A stretch of DNA of 64,000 nt from positions 434,001 to 498,000 of the forward strand of contig BCGN01000008.1 of the NCBI GenBank assembly GCA_001599295.1, read 5' to 3'. The position numbers and the translations under genes were made by a program. Shown piece by piece: positions 11,043-19,735 of this stretch; position 1 is the stretch's first letter, and the number at the start of each line of letters is the position of its first letter. The DNA comes from Sporopachydermia quercuum (Eukaryota > Ascomycota > Sporopachydermiomycetes > Sporopachydermiales > Sporopachydermiaceae). Below the pieces are notes generated by a model. The model ran no database searches, was not told the DNA's origin, and was given only the letters and a program-made list of their open reading frames with translations.

Positions 11043-12108
11043 NCACCAGTTATAGATCCCTACTACGATCTCATTTGTTTATGGTCGAGTCTCAATACAA
11101 GAACAATTAGACCCTTTATATGTAGCTGCTTCTCCACGTATCAAGATAATTAACTGCTGGTTTACATCAGATCCCTTTGAAATAAATTTCGGGATCGAAT
11201 AATTTTCTTCATTATACAGAAACTCGCAAAAGGAATTGAATAAATGGTTAAGTAATCAAAGTGCTGTGAGATGAGACAACAAGTATTATATCAGATTATG
11301 TCATCTATTAATGATTTTACAGATATATTGGAACTTTATGTACTTTTGCATTAAAAATAAGGAAAATGAGGTATATCAAATGAAAAGGCAGGTTCAGTAA
11401 CACAGTTAGTCGAGAGGATATGAAAATAATATATAGTAGCTTACTGTTATAATAATCAATTGACCCAAAGGAAACCCCATGTCTCAGAAAGTAAGTAACT
11501 TATTACCTTATGACTTTTTAACCCCTTACCTGTCACTATTCAAGTACATAGCTTGAAGAATGTCTTCAATACACTTATGAAACTTTGATCTAGTTATGTT
11601 TAAAGCTTACTACTCATGCTTTCAATATGTCAGTACTCTCTTATTTGGTTCATTTCTCATCCAAGACCCACTATTCAACATTTGACTGAGAAGTGTCTCA
11701 AAACAGGAGTCTACAACGGCTTCCTTATAAGGTTATCGTACCTTATCGCCAATAGCGAAAGGTATCTATGAGTAAGTATTAGTTGAACGCTGGCCGAAAA
11801 CTCCATTGAAAATACAAAGATAAGCATCATATCGAGTCACTTGGGCAATAAAGTGCTCATAATCTTGTCATAATCTTGTTATGAGGAGATAACACCATCT
11901 TTATGGTGTATTGGTTGATGTAATGACTTCGACATTTAGAAGTAAGAGAAGATTAGATAATTTACTATATCGTACCAAGCATCAAATAGATCCGGCTTAC
12001 AAGTCCTTGGAGAATATCGAACAATACTTTTTGATATAATCTTTTCTATATGATACAGGTATTGAAGAGTAGAACCTCTATAAGCGAACTACCAATTGAT
12101 GTAGAAAG
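11043..12108. other. Intergenic between NGL2-like and YCP4-like genes
   Basis: Just over 1 kb. The left part should hold the NGL2-like promoter. Two weak coding signals are described separately: a start codon followed directly by a consensus splice donor (11479-11496) and a 38-codon frame (11923-12039). Otherwise AT-rich sequence with no recognised element. Confidence 0.45.
11923..12039 (+). CDS. Possible 38-residue small protein
   Basis: An ATG-to-TAA frame encodes MTSTFRSKRRLDNLLYRTKH followed by QIDPAYKSLENIEQYFLI. It is basic at the N-terminus and amphipathic after that, with a less random composition than neighbouring frames. I do not recognise a family. It ends 70 bp before the stop of the convergent YCP4-like gene. 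It could be a small gene, part of a spliced gene, or chance. Confidence 0.2.
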   Translation: MTSTFRSKRRLDNLLYRTKHQIDPAYKSLENIEQYFLI

Positions 12109-13000
12109 TCACATGACAACACAGCATCTGGAAGAGCTCTTTTCCTTTTCCTTTGTAACAGGGGCAGTGGTTCTTTCGATCTTTTCAGNTTTTTCAAGCT
12201 TTTCAGTTCTTTCAGTTNCAGTAGTGGCAGGTACAGAAGCAGCAGGAGGGACTTCAGAACCAGGTGCTATTTTACTAGCGACCTTATAAAATTCTTCACC
12301 TTGGTAGAAACCAAGCTTGAGCTCAATTTCGGAGGCACTTCTGCTACCATCCATACCAGCATACATACCAGCACCCCAAGGAGAACCACCATGGATTTCA
12401 TCTAAGTTACTCAAAAGCTGGAAAACCTCCGGTCTACCATACCCAAGAGGAACATANATCATACCATGATGAATGAATGAACTGAGTGAGTTTCTGATTG
12501 TGGTTTCTTGGCCACCTTGAGGAGAGCCTGTGGAAACGAAAACACCAAATGGCTTACNGTGTAAAGCACCAGTTGCCCATAGAGGACCAGTTGAATCCCA
12601 GAAACTCTTAAATTGAGAAGGAATGGTGCCAAAACGGGTTGGAAAGCCAAATAATAAAGCATCGTATTCTGTCAATGTTTCGATTGTTGCTGGTGGGATA
12701 GAATCATCTTGACCTGGTGCTCCAATAGCAGTTAAAACATCAGCGGGAAGAGTCTCAGGGATCAAAAAGATGTCAGCTTGTCCTCCAACTGATTCAACAC
12801 CTTTCTTCTCCTCTTGAGCATAACCAATGATATGCCCGTAAGTGGAATATATTATAATCTACAAAAGTAATGATGTTAGTATTTAGAGCTCTTAGTATTC
12901 AGTCTATTGATTTTCCCCTTTATCTTCCTCATCAATTGTTCTTTAGCTGCCCAAAGTNAACGTTCCATTGCACAATCATACTTACTGCCACCTTGGTCAT
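12109..13000 (-). CDS. YCP4: Flavodoxin-like NAD(P)H quinone reductase with C-terminal CaaX box (Ycp4-like), one intron
   Basis: Exon 1 is 13000-12986 (codes MTKVA) and exon 2 is 12858-12109. They are separated by a GTAAGT...TAG intron of 127 nt with a perfect TACTAAC branch site, and give 254 residues. The FMN loop is IIYSTYGH, followed by [28 protein letters not shown] and HGGSPWGAG, all shared with the WrbA/Pst2 family. A Lys/Thr/Glu-rich tail beyond residue about 205 ends in CCVVM. CVVM fits a CaaX prenylation box and the extra Cys could be palmitoylated. The length and tail fit Ycp4 better than Rfs1 or Pst2. The gene is head-to-head with PST2 (14582). Three Ns fall in the tail, and others in the domain. 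Confidence 0.88.
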
Positions 13001-13464
13001 CTTGTATTCTTTGATGGACCCTTCTCAGTTTCTATGTTGACACGAAAAGCTATCGAGAAAATTGGCAATTCTCGGGCTTCATAAGAAAAACTCCATCAAA
13101 TTGTAAAAGTTGGCAAGGAACGGATTCTCTGAAGTATAAAAGACATTTGATAGTAACGAGGAGATTGAGATTATGTGTATAGCTATGAATGTCGAGCTTA
13201 TGTCAGGCTTACTTATGTCTTGGTAACTTATTTTCTGTAGATTAATTTTGCCAAATCGGTAATCAATTTCGTGTTAAAATGTCTATATTCTTTGGTAATC
13301 GCTGACAAATGTCCGAAAATAAATGTAATGAGGTCAATCAGTCATTCATCTGAGTAGAACATTCTTTATCCAAATGTGAAGCTTGGTGAATAGGTCAGAA
13401 AGATATGACAATTTAGGAGCAAAATAAGAATATATGTCGGAACAATATAGGTGAAACAGTGGTA

Positions 13465-13482
13465 TTACTAAGTAGTTAGTAA
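13465..13482. promoter_or_regulatory. Palindromic pair of Yap1/Cap1-type response elements
   Basis: TTACTAA and its exact reverse complement TTAGTAA are separated by GTAG, forming an 18-bp site. TTACTAA is the known binding motif of yeast Yap1 and Candida Cap1. Further copies lie at 13539-13545 (TTAGTAA) and 14300-14306 (TTAGTCA variant). PST2 in S. cerevisiae is an oxidative-stress gene, so control of both divergent quinone reductases is plausible. Occupancy is not shown by sequence alone. Confidence 0.5.
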
Positions 13483-14040
13483 GGAACTCGGATTATCTAC
13501 TAGATTGGAGGGTAGATGAGATTGAGGTAGGAAGAAAATTAGTAAGTAAATGCAGGAATTCAATTCGGAAAAGATGATTTGGTTGCTATTTATTTAACCT
13601 AAGACAAGTGTGAAGGCAATATATTTACTATTGATTTCACCAAACAAATGATGAAATCCACGATTTACTTATCAAGAATTATCAATTGTGGTGAGAGCTC
13701 CCAAAAGAAAATATAAACAGAAACAATTAAGTTTCCTGACATACATAGATCACACATGTCAAACAAAAGTCATTATATAACATTGACTAATTTTGACATC
13801 AGGTGTGACAAATGTGCCATATGTATGTTAAGCTCATATGGCAATTGCAAGATCATCAATTATCGATCAGTAATGGAAAGAGATGGAACACACACATCTC
13901 AATTGAAGTACTATGAAAAATAGACGAGGGTATAAAGATATGACAGATAACAAACGAGTATCAACATCTGCCATAAAATGCTGGTTGGTATAACTCTTGT
14001 GGAAACAGATATATTTTTTTAGTGATTGTGAATAATGGTG

Positions 14041-14055
14041 TATATATATATATAT
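14041..14055. repeat. (TA)n microsatellite
   Basis: An uninterrupted run of about 7.5 TA units in the region between YCP4-like and PST2. Confidence 0.85.
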
Positions 14056-14581
14056 GACGTGTCTGACACCCTCTGAAACGTTTCCCGTTGCACTCAACAT
14101 ATTGCTGTACATCATCTCCCCAGCTTGAAGACCAAATACTTTCTCTCATCTTCACATGTATTTATTTACTATCAAACAGTATTTGTATTATTAGTTGATT
14201 ACTTTGATGATTTTTGTTATGATTGTTGATTAATGCATTATTAATGCGAATTATAAGCAAATCGTTTTCCTATTTGGCTTAATCATCCTCAATCATCCAT
14301 TAGTCAAGACAAACCGCTTAACAAGCAAGATTTAAGTTTTGAAATAGGTTTGGTATANAGACTAGAACTATGACATGTACCGATAAGTCAAAATCCGTTC
14401 TGTTTCCCACAACTCTCATATAAATAACAGATATTCCTTCCTGAGTAAATGTTTTTTCTGGTTCAGCATAAAAGCTCACCATAGCGACTTCATTATCGCT
14501 TTGAATCCATCTGAACATTAATTTTTACACTGAAAGAGTGGAGAATTGAATCACCATATATAAGTATAAGAATTGAGCACA

Positions 14582-15190
14582 ATGGCACCAAGAGTTGCAG
14601 TTATCACATACTCCTTGTATGGACATGTCTATACCTTGGCTAAGTCTATCGTCAGTGGAGTTGAAGCCGCCGGTGGAAAGGCCGATTTATATCAAATTGC
14701 TGAAACTCTTCCTGATGAAGTTTTGACTTTGATGCATGCACCTCCCAAGCCAGATATCCCAATTGCTGACAAGAATACCTTGACTCAATACGATGCTTTC
14801 TTGTTCGGTATTCCCACCCGTTACGGTAATTTCCCTGCTCAATGGAAGTCTTTCTGGGATACTACTGGTAGTTTATGGGCTACTGGTGGTCTTTACCATA
14901 AGTATGCTGGTATCTTCGTTTCCACTGGTACCCCAGGTGGTGGTCAAGAAGTCACCGCTTTGAACGCTTTGTCTACTTTGACCCATCACGGTTTCATCTA
15001 TGTTCCTCTTGGTTACAAGGATGCTTTCCCACTATTGACTTCCTTCGATGAATTTCATGGTGGCTCTCCATGGGGTGCTGGTACTTTTGCTGGTGGCGAT
15101 GGTTCCAGAACTCCCAACAAGACCGAATTGGAAATTGCCAAGGTTCAAGGTAAGGCTTTCTACGAAGCCGTTTCCAAGGCTTTCCCTTAA
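14582..15190 (+). CDS. PST2: Pst2: flavodoxin-like NAD(P)H quinone reductase
   Basis: Intronless, 202 residues, starting [15 protein letters not shown]. It has the FMN phosphate loop (SLYGH), [40 protein letters not shown] and HGGSPWGAG, the complete WrbA/Pst2 fold at the usual length of about 200. The enzyme reduces quinones by two electrons, avoiding semiquinone radicals; yeast Pst2 is membrane-associated and stress-induced. Codons are strongly biased to TTC, AAG, GTC, TCC and GGT, unlike most neighbours, which predicts high expression. It lacks the CaaX tail of its divergent neighbour at 12109. MIX14 follows on the same strand, as PST2 and MIX14 are also adjacent in S. cerevisiae (recalled). 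Confidence 0.95.
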   Translation: MAPRVAVITYSLYGHVYTLAKSIVSGVEAAGGKADLYQIAETLPDEVLTLMHAPPKPDIPIADKNTLTQYDAFLFGIPTRYGNFPAQWKSFWDTTGSLWATGGLYHKYAGIFVSTGTPGGGQEVTALNALSTLTHHGFIYVPLGYKDAFPLLTSFDEFHGGSPWGAGTFAGGDGSRTPNKTELEIAKVQGKAFYEAVSKAFP

Positions 15191-15620
15191 ATTTTCAAAT
15201 AAATAGTGTAATTTATTATGTTTGTATGTTCTATAAAGTATTGGTAAATATGATAGGAAAACCAGAAGGAAATGACCCCAATTCCATTCTTCCATTCATT
15301 CATTCTCCCAACAGACCCTTCGCTCTCCTTATCAATTGACTTCGACTTTCCTTAGCAAGTAATCTGAANATAATGCATAATGAGAGAATTTACCCTGTTT
15401 TGAGACTAAATATGTTCGCGTAATCTGAAACTTTCATTATCTATGGTGGTGTAATTTTATGTCAACCGTTCCTTTTCTACCTAACTGTAGTTAATGAAAA
15501 ATAAGCCGACATACTAAAGGTTGAAAAAGGAGTGTATATACAATATATCTATACGGCCAGTAGGCTCATTCAGTAGTGAACANAACCTTCAAGAGCTTAT
15601 TCAAAATATTTCTTACAACA
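15191..15620. other. Intergenic PST2 to MIX14
   Basis: 430 bp with the PST2 3' flank and the MIX14 promoter. No other feature seen. Confidence 0.5.
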
Positions 15621-16156
15621 ATGTCTGACGTTGCTGGAATATTGGATCAGTATCTATTGGAAGATGTGAGTTAATTTTATTTGATCAGAAGTATCCTACT
15701 GACGAATCTTGTTATTGAAATATAGGGTATTATGTTCTAACTTTCAGATTGCTAAAAACTGTCCTCAAGAATTTTTAGATTATCATAAGTGTCGTGTGGG
15801 GTATAATCCATGTGTTGAACAGCAAGATAATCTACAAAAGTGCATTCGAACAAAGTAAGTCTTCCGGTCAAAATCATATCACACTAACTTGCACTTTAAT
15901 AGCGCTATTGAAATTAACTTTATATTACAGGGTCAAGTCATTCATTAAAATTCTGAATATCTGCGAAAAACAAATGAAAGAATATGAAAACTGTTTAATT
16001 CAAAATCCTAATGAGAGATCAAAATGTATCAGTGAATTAACAGCAATGAGAAGCTGTGCTGGTAATGTAGTAGGCATCAAAGAATCAAACTTAGGTAAAG
16101 CTAAGAACATTGAAGGTGTCGATGAATTGAAAGAAATTGATCAAAGAAGATCCTAA
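15621..16156 (+). CDS. MIX14: Mix14/CHCHD5-like intermembrane-space protein with four CX9C motifs, two introns
   Basis: Three exons, 15621-15665, 15748-15854 and 15931-16156, give 125 residues. Donors are GTGAGT and GTAAGT. In the first intron the acceptor at 15747 is needed because the earlier TATAG (15725) would bring an in-frame stop. Four CX9C units are visible: C-PQEFLDYHK-C, C-VEQQDNLQK-C, C-EKQMKEYEN-C and C-ISELTAMRS-C. That doubled twin-CX9C pattern is typical of CHCHD5/Mix14, which are oxidised by Mia40 in the mitochondrial intermembrane space and have no firmly known task. NDUFA8 also has four CX9C units but is longer. Adjacency to PST2 agrees with S. cerevisiae. Confidence 0.85.
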
Positions 16157-16560
16157 TTACTTTCACAATACTATGTATTCTTGTTTATATATTTCATTAT
16201 ATTTTATTCATACTCTTTGAATATATTTATTTACCAACACTTCGTAGAAATTCCTTCCGTCATTGTTTGCACCTTTCNTGAAGTTTGAATACAAGCCCAT
16301 ATATTATAATTGCTTAGCGTCTCATCTCAAAGAAGCGTGATAACCTCATACTGAATATCTTCTACTATATGGGGTTGTTACTTACAAATTGTCAAAGCAA
16401 AACAAACAAATTCTAGAGCTTTTGTCCATAATGTAAAAAAACGAATGAACCAAAAATTTACAGTATCATGTTCTTCGTTAGAGTGTTGATTATGACATCG
16501 ATTTACTGGTTCAGCTAACTGAGAAAAGACAGAGAACCAGCTATAGGCAGATTGGGCTCA
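16157..16560. other. Intergenic MIX14 to GPI19
   Basis: 404 bp, AT-rich, no feature recognised beyond the expected promoter. Confidence 0.5.
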
Positions 16561-17367
16561 ATGACAGATGAAAGGGCATGGTATTCGTTGTTGGAAAGCA
16601 ACTCTACTCCAGATCTACCATCATCACATCCTTCTCTAAGACGAAGAAATAGAAGAGAAACCAATAATTTTACTAGCTCACAATTATATCTGCGTGATCT
16701 TNTTCAACAATCACAGTCAACAGAAAACCTAGTACTTGACATTAACTCATCAGCATCAGCATCATCATCACCTAATAGGAGGACCCCATCGTTATCCTTA
16801 TACCCCAATGATGGAACTGATAGTGAGACACCATATATTGACCCTACTCCACCTCAAACTGAATATTTTGGATTTGCACTGTATCTTTTATCAACGCTTG
16901 TGTTTTTGATTTATTTATTTTGGGCATATCTACCTCAATCCGTACTTAATGCTCTTGAAATATACTACTACCCTTCGCGATGGTGGGCGGTAGCTATACC
17001 AAGTTTACTGATAATGGTGATATGTTACATATATATAGCATTAGCATGTTTCAACATAGAAGTGCTTACGAAAGATTTGAGTTCCATAAATGTTCTGATG
17101 GATGGTGCTAGTCGAATGGCGAATGAAAGTTCTTNCCAGGTGGAAAAGTCGTTCAGGTTGAAGTTAGATGAAAAAGAAGTTAACGGAAAGGAGGCTGATG
17201 AGCTGAGTAATGGAGCTCATGATGAAGTACTGTCAGATGGGGAAAGCGTGATTGACACAGGTGCATATGAGTACTTCTGGAAAGCTAGTAATGGTGTTTG
17301 GGATTTACCGATGGCAGAGGTCTGTAAGGTGCTATATCTAAATGAAGAAACAGATGATGAGTTATGA
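16561..17367 (+). CDS. GPI19: Gpi19/PIG-P subunit of the GPI-N-acetylglucosaminyltransferase
   Basis: 268 residues. A Ser-rich N-terminus with a run of Ser/Ala codons (about 60-72) precedes the PIG-P domain. In it, TPPQTEYFGFALYLLSTLVF begins the first membrane segment (about 100-125), then YYPSRWWAVAIPSLLIMVIC covers the second (about 140-165). The two-span hairpin with the WWAVAIP signature defines the family. The complex transfers GlcNAc from UDP-GlcNAc to phosphatidylinositol on the cytosolic face of the ER, the first step of GPI-anchor synthesis. The N-terminal extension of about 95 residues and the acidic C-terminal tail are longer than in S. cerevisiae Gpi19 (about 140 residues). The first ATG was chosen; two Ns affect single codons. 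Confidence 0.9.
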   Translation: MTDERAWYSLLESNSTPDLPSSHPSLRRRNRRETNNFTSSQLYLRDLXQQSQSTENLVLDINSSASASSSPNRRTPSLSLYPNDGTDSETPYIDPTPPQTEYFGFALYLLSTLVFLIYLFWAYLPQSVLNALEIYYYPSRWWAVAIPSLLIMVICYIYIALACFNIEVLTKDLSSINVLMDGASRMANESSXQVEKSFRLKLDEKEVNGKEADELSNGAHDEVLSDGESVIDTGAYEYFWKASNGVWDLPMAEVCKVLYLNEETDDEL

Positions 17368-18038
17368 GATCGAAGAGGTATTTGTATTCCGTTATTTTTC
17401 AGTGCGGTGTTACTAGCTAAGTTTTTGGTGATTCCTAAAACAATACTATGTATGTTTCTTATCTTGGTATCCGATCTATTGTTTCATGACATATTGATGC
17501 ATCTAATGCGTAACAGTATCCCTGTGAACACCCTGTACTATATGTGATATTTAATCTGTCGCTTTAGATATATTCTATTATTTCTAAAGTTTCTTTCGTA
17601 TATCTAATAATTTATTTTGAGCAATCCTAATTCNACTTAATAACTGTAGCACGGCATATAAAAGTAAGCTACTGGTGCATGATTTGTGCGCAAGTTAATC
17701 TCGTCCAGTTTGTGAGTAAAAACGTGTAACAATTCATAATATTTTGGATATAATCTGAGTTCATTCATGACCATGAATAAACCCGTTCATAAATTGTATT
17801 ATAATTATTCAACTTGTTAGTTGTTCACTCAGAAAATGAGATAACGACTCACGTGATACAAGTCTCTCAATTAGTCACTCTCTATAGAAAAGAAAATTGG
17901 AACAAACGCGTCAGGTCTGTGCACAACATATAATACTTACAATGCCAGCAAAGAGAATATATATTGTTCCGATCAGATCATTAGATTTGTTTGGTAAAAC
18001 TTAAATGTTTGTTGATAATATAGTAATAATAATTCAAC
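17368..18038. other. Intergenic GPI19 to DAD1
   Basis: 671 bp. It holds TCACGTGA at 17849-17856, matching the Cbf1/centromere-element-I consensus on the minus strand. No AT-rich CDEII plus CDEIII pattern follows, so I take it as an upstream site of DAD1. Confidence 0.5.
17849..17856. promoter_or_regulatory. Cbf1-type E-box (TCACGTGA)
   Basis: Palindromic TCACGTGA about 185 bp before the DAD1 ATG. Cbf1 recognises RTCACGTG in many budding yeasts. Function here is inferred from the motif only. Confidence 0.4.
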
Positions 18039-18419
18039 ATGTCCGATAACAGCAATAGTAATACAAGATTAACGTATTTCGAGAGACAGCGAGATGCACT
18101 TATCTCTGAGATATCCATTGTATGTAATAACCGAAGTAGAAAATGGCCGATAATTCTTGAATAATAGAAGCATAGTCTTTTTTAAACTTATTATGTTTGA
18201 TGTATTTGAGCTAACTAACTGTTATAGAGTATGGATTCTGTTCTGAATAATATCAATTCATTGAACAGATCGCTAGAAGGTGTGGTGCAAGTCGGAAAGG
18301 AGTTCGATGGATTGTCAGCACAATGGAAGTCATTTTATGATGAAGTTGCTCAACCGCAAGGACAAGCAAAAGATGGAAATACCGAGAAAGGTGGTAATAA
18401 CGGTAGTAAGGTTAATTGA
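18039..18419 (+). CDS. DAD1: Dad1 subunit of the DASH/Dam1 kinetochore ring, one intron
   Basis: Exon 1 (18039-18119, 27 codons) and exon 2 (18228-18419) join across a GTATGT...TTATAG intron with CTAAC near the acceptor, giving 90 residues, close to the usual length of about 94. The conserved core reads YFERQRDALISEIS then SVLNNINSLNRSLEGVVQVG and KEFDGLSAQWKSFYDEV, matching Dad1 through its whole coiled-coil region. DASH forms rings on microtubules and couples kinetochores to depolymerising ends. It converges on the RHO4-like gene with a gap of 110 bp. KCS1, adjacent in S. cerevisiae (recalled), lies 5.5 kb to the right. Confidence 0.93.
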
Positions 18420-18529
18420 TTAAGGAAAAATAGGATAAATTTTAATGAATTGGGTAATCGAAGGGAGCTCACAATCTTTGTAGAAGAAAGTCTGTACAAT
18501 TAGGTCAGTAGCATAAAATAGCAATGTTC

Positions 18530-19735
18530 TTACATTATTACACACTTGTGAGAGTTTGCTCTAGTAAATGAGGATTCTTCGTCGTGGTTGAACTTATGCC
18601 TGTGGAAATTTGTTGATAATTTTCTTCTTAGATTCACGATTGATTTGCGATGAGAAATCGGTCGAGCAAAAACACTTTCTTTTGATGAAATGAAGGATTT
18701 GTTTGAGTTAGAAGATCCAGGGTGTCTTGAAGGTGATGCCACCAGATCTGAATCTAATACAATTATATCATTTATGATATCTGATTTGTTTTGATATCTA
18801 GCAAAACGAAACAGTTTACTTCTTGAACTTCTTTTCTTCAATACTTGTTGCCGATATACTTTTGATGATTCCGGTGATTGTAATTCCTTAACATTATCAG
18901 TCAGAGTACTGCGCTCATATTTTGTCGTTGAAAGAGAAATAATTTCTTTCAAAATTGTTAGAGGTTTATCTGGCTCCATTAAAGCTGACACAGAGAAAAC
19001 ACAACTTGCTTTTAAAGCACGCTGAACCTGTGTAATTGCAGCCAATGTAATATTTGGATCAAGATTGTCTGACTTTAGACCAAGAAGATAAATATCAGCA
19101 CCTCTGCAATGAACTTCTGTCTCATACAACCAATAAGTAATAATGTTTTCCAATGATTCTATTGAGCTCATATTGAAACAAATGATCAAGATTGTAGCGT
19201 CGACATAACATAGAGGCCGAATTCTGTCTAGTTCAGGATCTCCTGATGGATCCCAAACTACCGCTTGTGTAGTTTCATCAATTGGAATGAGATATTTGTT
19301 AAAGACACTAGGGGTGTTGGCTTGACTGAACTTTCCTGAGCAGCAAGTTTGAAGAAATGATGTTTTTCCGATGTCTGGATCTCCTACCATAACAATGTTA
19401 ATTGACTCGTCACTTTGTAAAAGATCTGTCATCATTCGCATCTCAGGTACTGAACCGCTTTTCGGTTTTATTGTTCCAGTGTTTCCATTATTTCCACTCG
19501 GTAAAACTAATTTTGGCTGGGTTATATTATCACTAGAGCACTGTGTATTATTGAACTGCTCATAAGGATTTCCAAGATCATAGTTCCTATTCCGAATGTT
19601 CCCATAATTCTCATCGTTACCATTTTCTTCGTCTCCTCCACCTCCTCTTGAAAACAAAGGTGGCGTGTTCTGGTAGATATCATCATACCAGCTATTAGCC
19701 TGCTGATTTTTTCGTATAATAACTGTCTCAGACAT
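18530..19735 (-). CDS. RHO4: Divergent Rho-family GTPase, probably Rho4
   Basis: 401 residues with a long N-terminal extension (about 110), a G domain, and a long basic/Ser-rich tail ending KCVIM, a CaaX box. The P-loop GDPDIGKT (about 119) is intact. The effector loop reads TPSVFNKY with Ser where Rho proteins have Thr. Switch II reads WDPSGDPELDRIRPL instead of WDTAGQEEYDRLRPL, so the DTAGQ motif, including the catalytic Gln, is gone. The base-recognition motif is GLKSDN, resembling Rho4's GLKSD. Size, extension and CaaX fit Rho4, a regulator of septation and polarity. In S. cerevisiae RHO4 and RPS21A are two genes apart (recalled), and RPS21 is the neighbour here. GTP hydrolysis is predicted to be weak or lost. 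Confidence 0.75.
   Translation of the reverse strand: MSETVIIRKNQQANSWYDDIYQNTPPLFSRGGGGDEENGNDENYGNIRNRNYDLGNPYEQFNNTQCSSDNITQPKLVLPSGNNGNTGTIKPKSGSVPEMRMMTDLLQSDESINIVMVGDPDIGKTSFLQTCCSGKFSQANTPSVFNKYLIPIDETTQAVVWDPSGDPELDRIRPLCYVDATILIICFNMSSIESLENIITYWLYETEVHCRGADIYLLGLKSDNLDPNITLAAITQVQRALKASCVFSVSALMEPDKPLTILKEIISLSTTKYERSTLTDNVKELQSPESSKVYRQQVLKKRSSRSKLFRFARYQNKSDIINDIIVLDSDLVASPSRHPGSSNSNKSFISSKESVFARPISHRKSIVNLRRKLSTNFHRHKFNHDEESSFTRANSHKCVIM

Larger units (their letters stand above)
13001..14581. other. Shared divergent promoter region of YCP4-like and PST2
   Basis: About 1.6 kb separates two related quinone reductases. It contains Yap1-type sites (TTACTAA/TTAGTAA/TTAGTCA) at 13465-13482, 13539-13545 and 14300-14306, and a TA microsatellite at 14041-14055. 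A TATATAAG at 14557 lies only 18 nt before the PST2 ATG, too close to be its main TATA box. Short frames inside are not convincing. Confidence 0.55.

Noticed and set aside
13465-13495. TACTAAC-type branch site and acceptor on the minus strand (ACTAACTACTTAG)
   Set aside because: The sequence after the acceptor stops at once in frame and no upstream exon is visible; the motif is better explained as paired Yap1-type sites.
17840-17990. Possible point centromere because of TCACGTGA
   Set aside because: Only a CDEI-like site; no long AT-rich CDEII followed by a CDEIII consensus.
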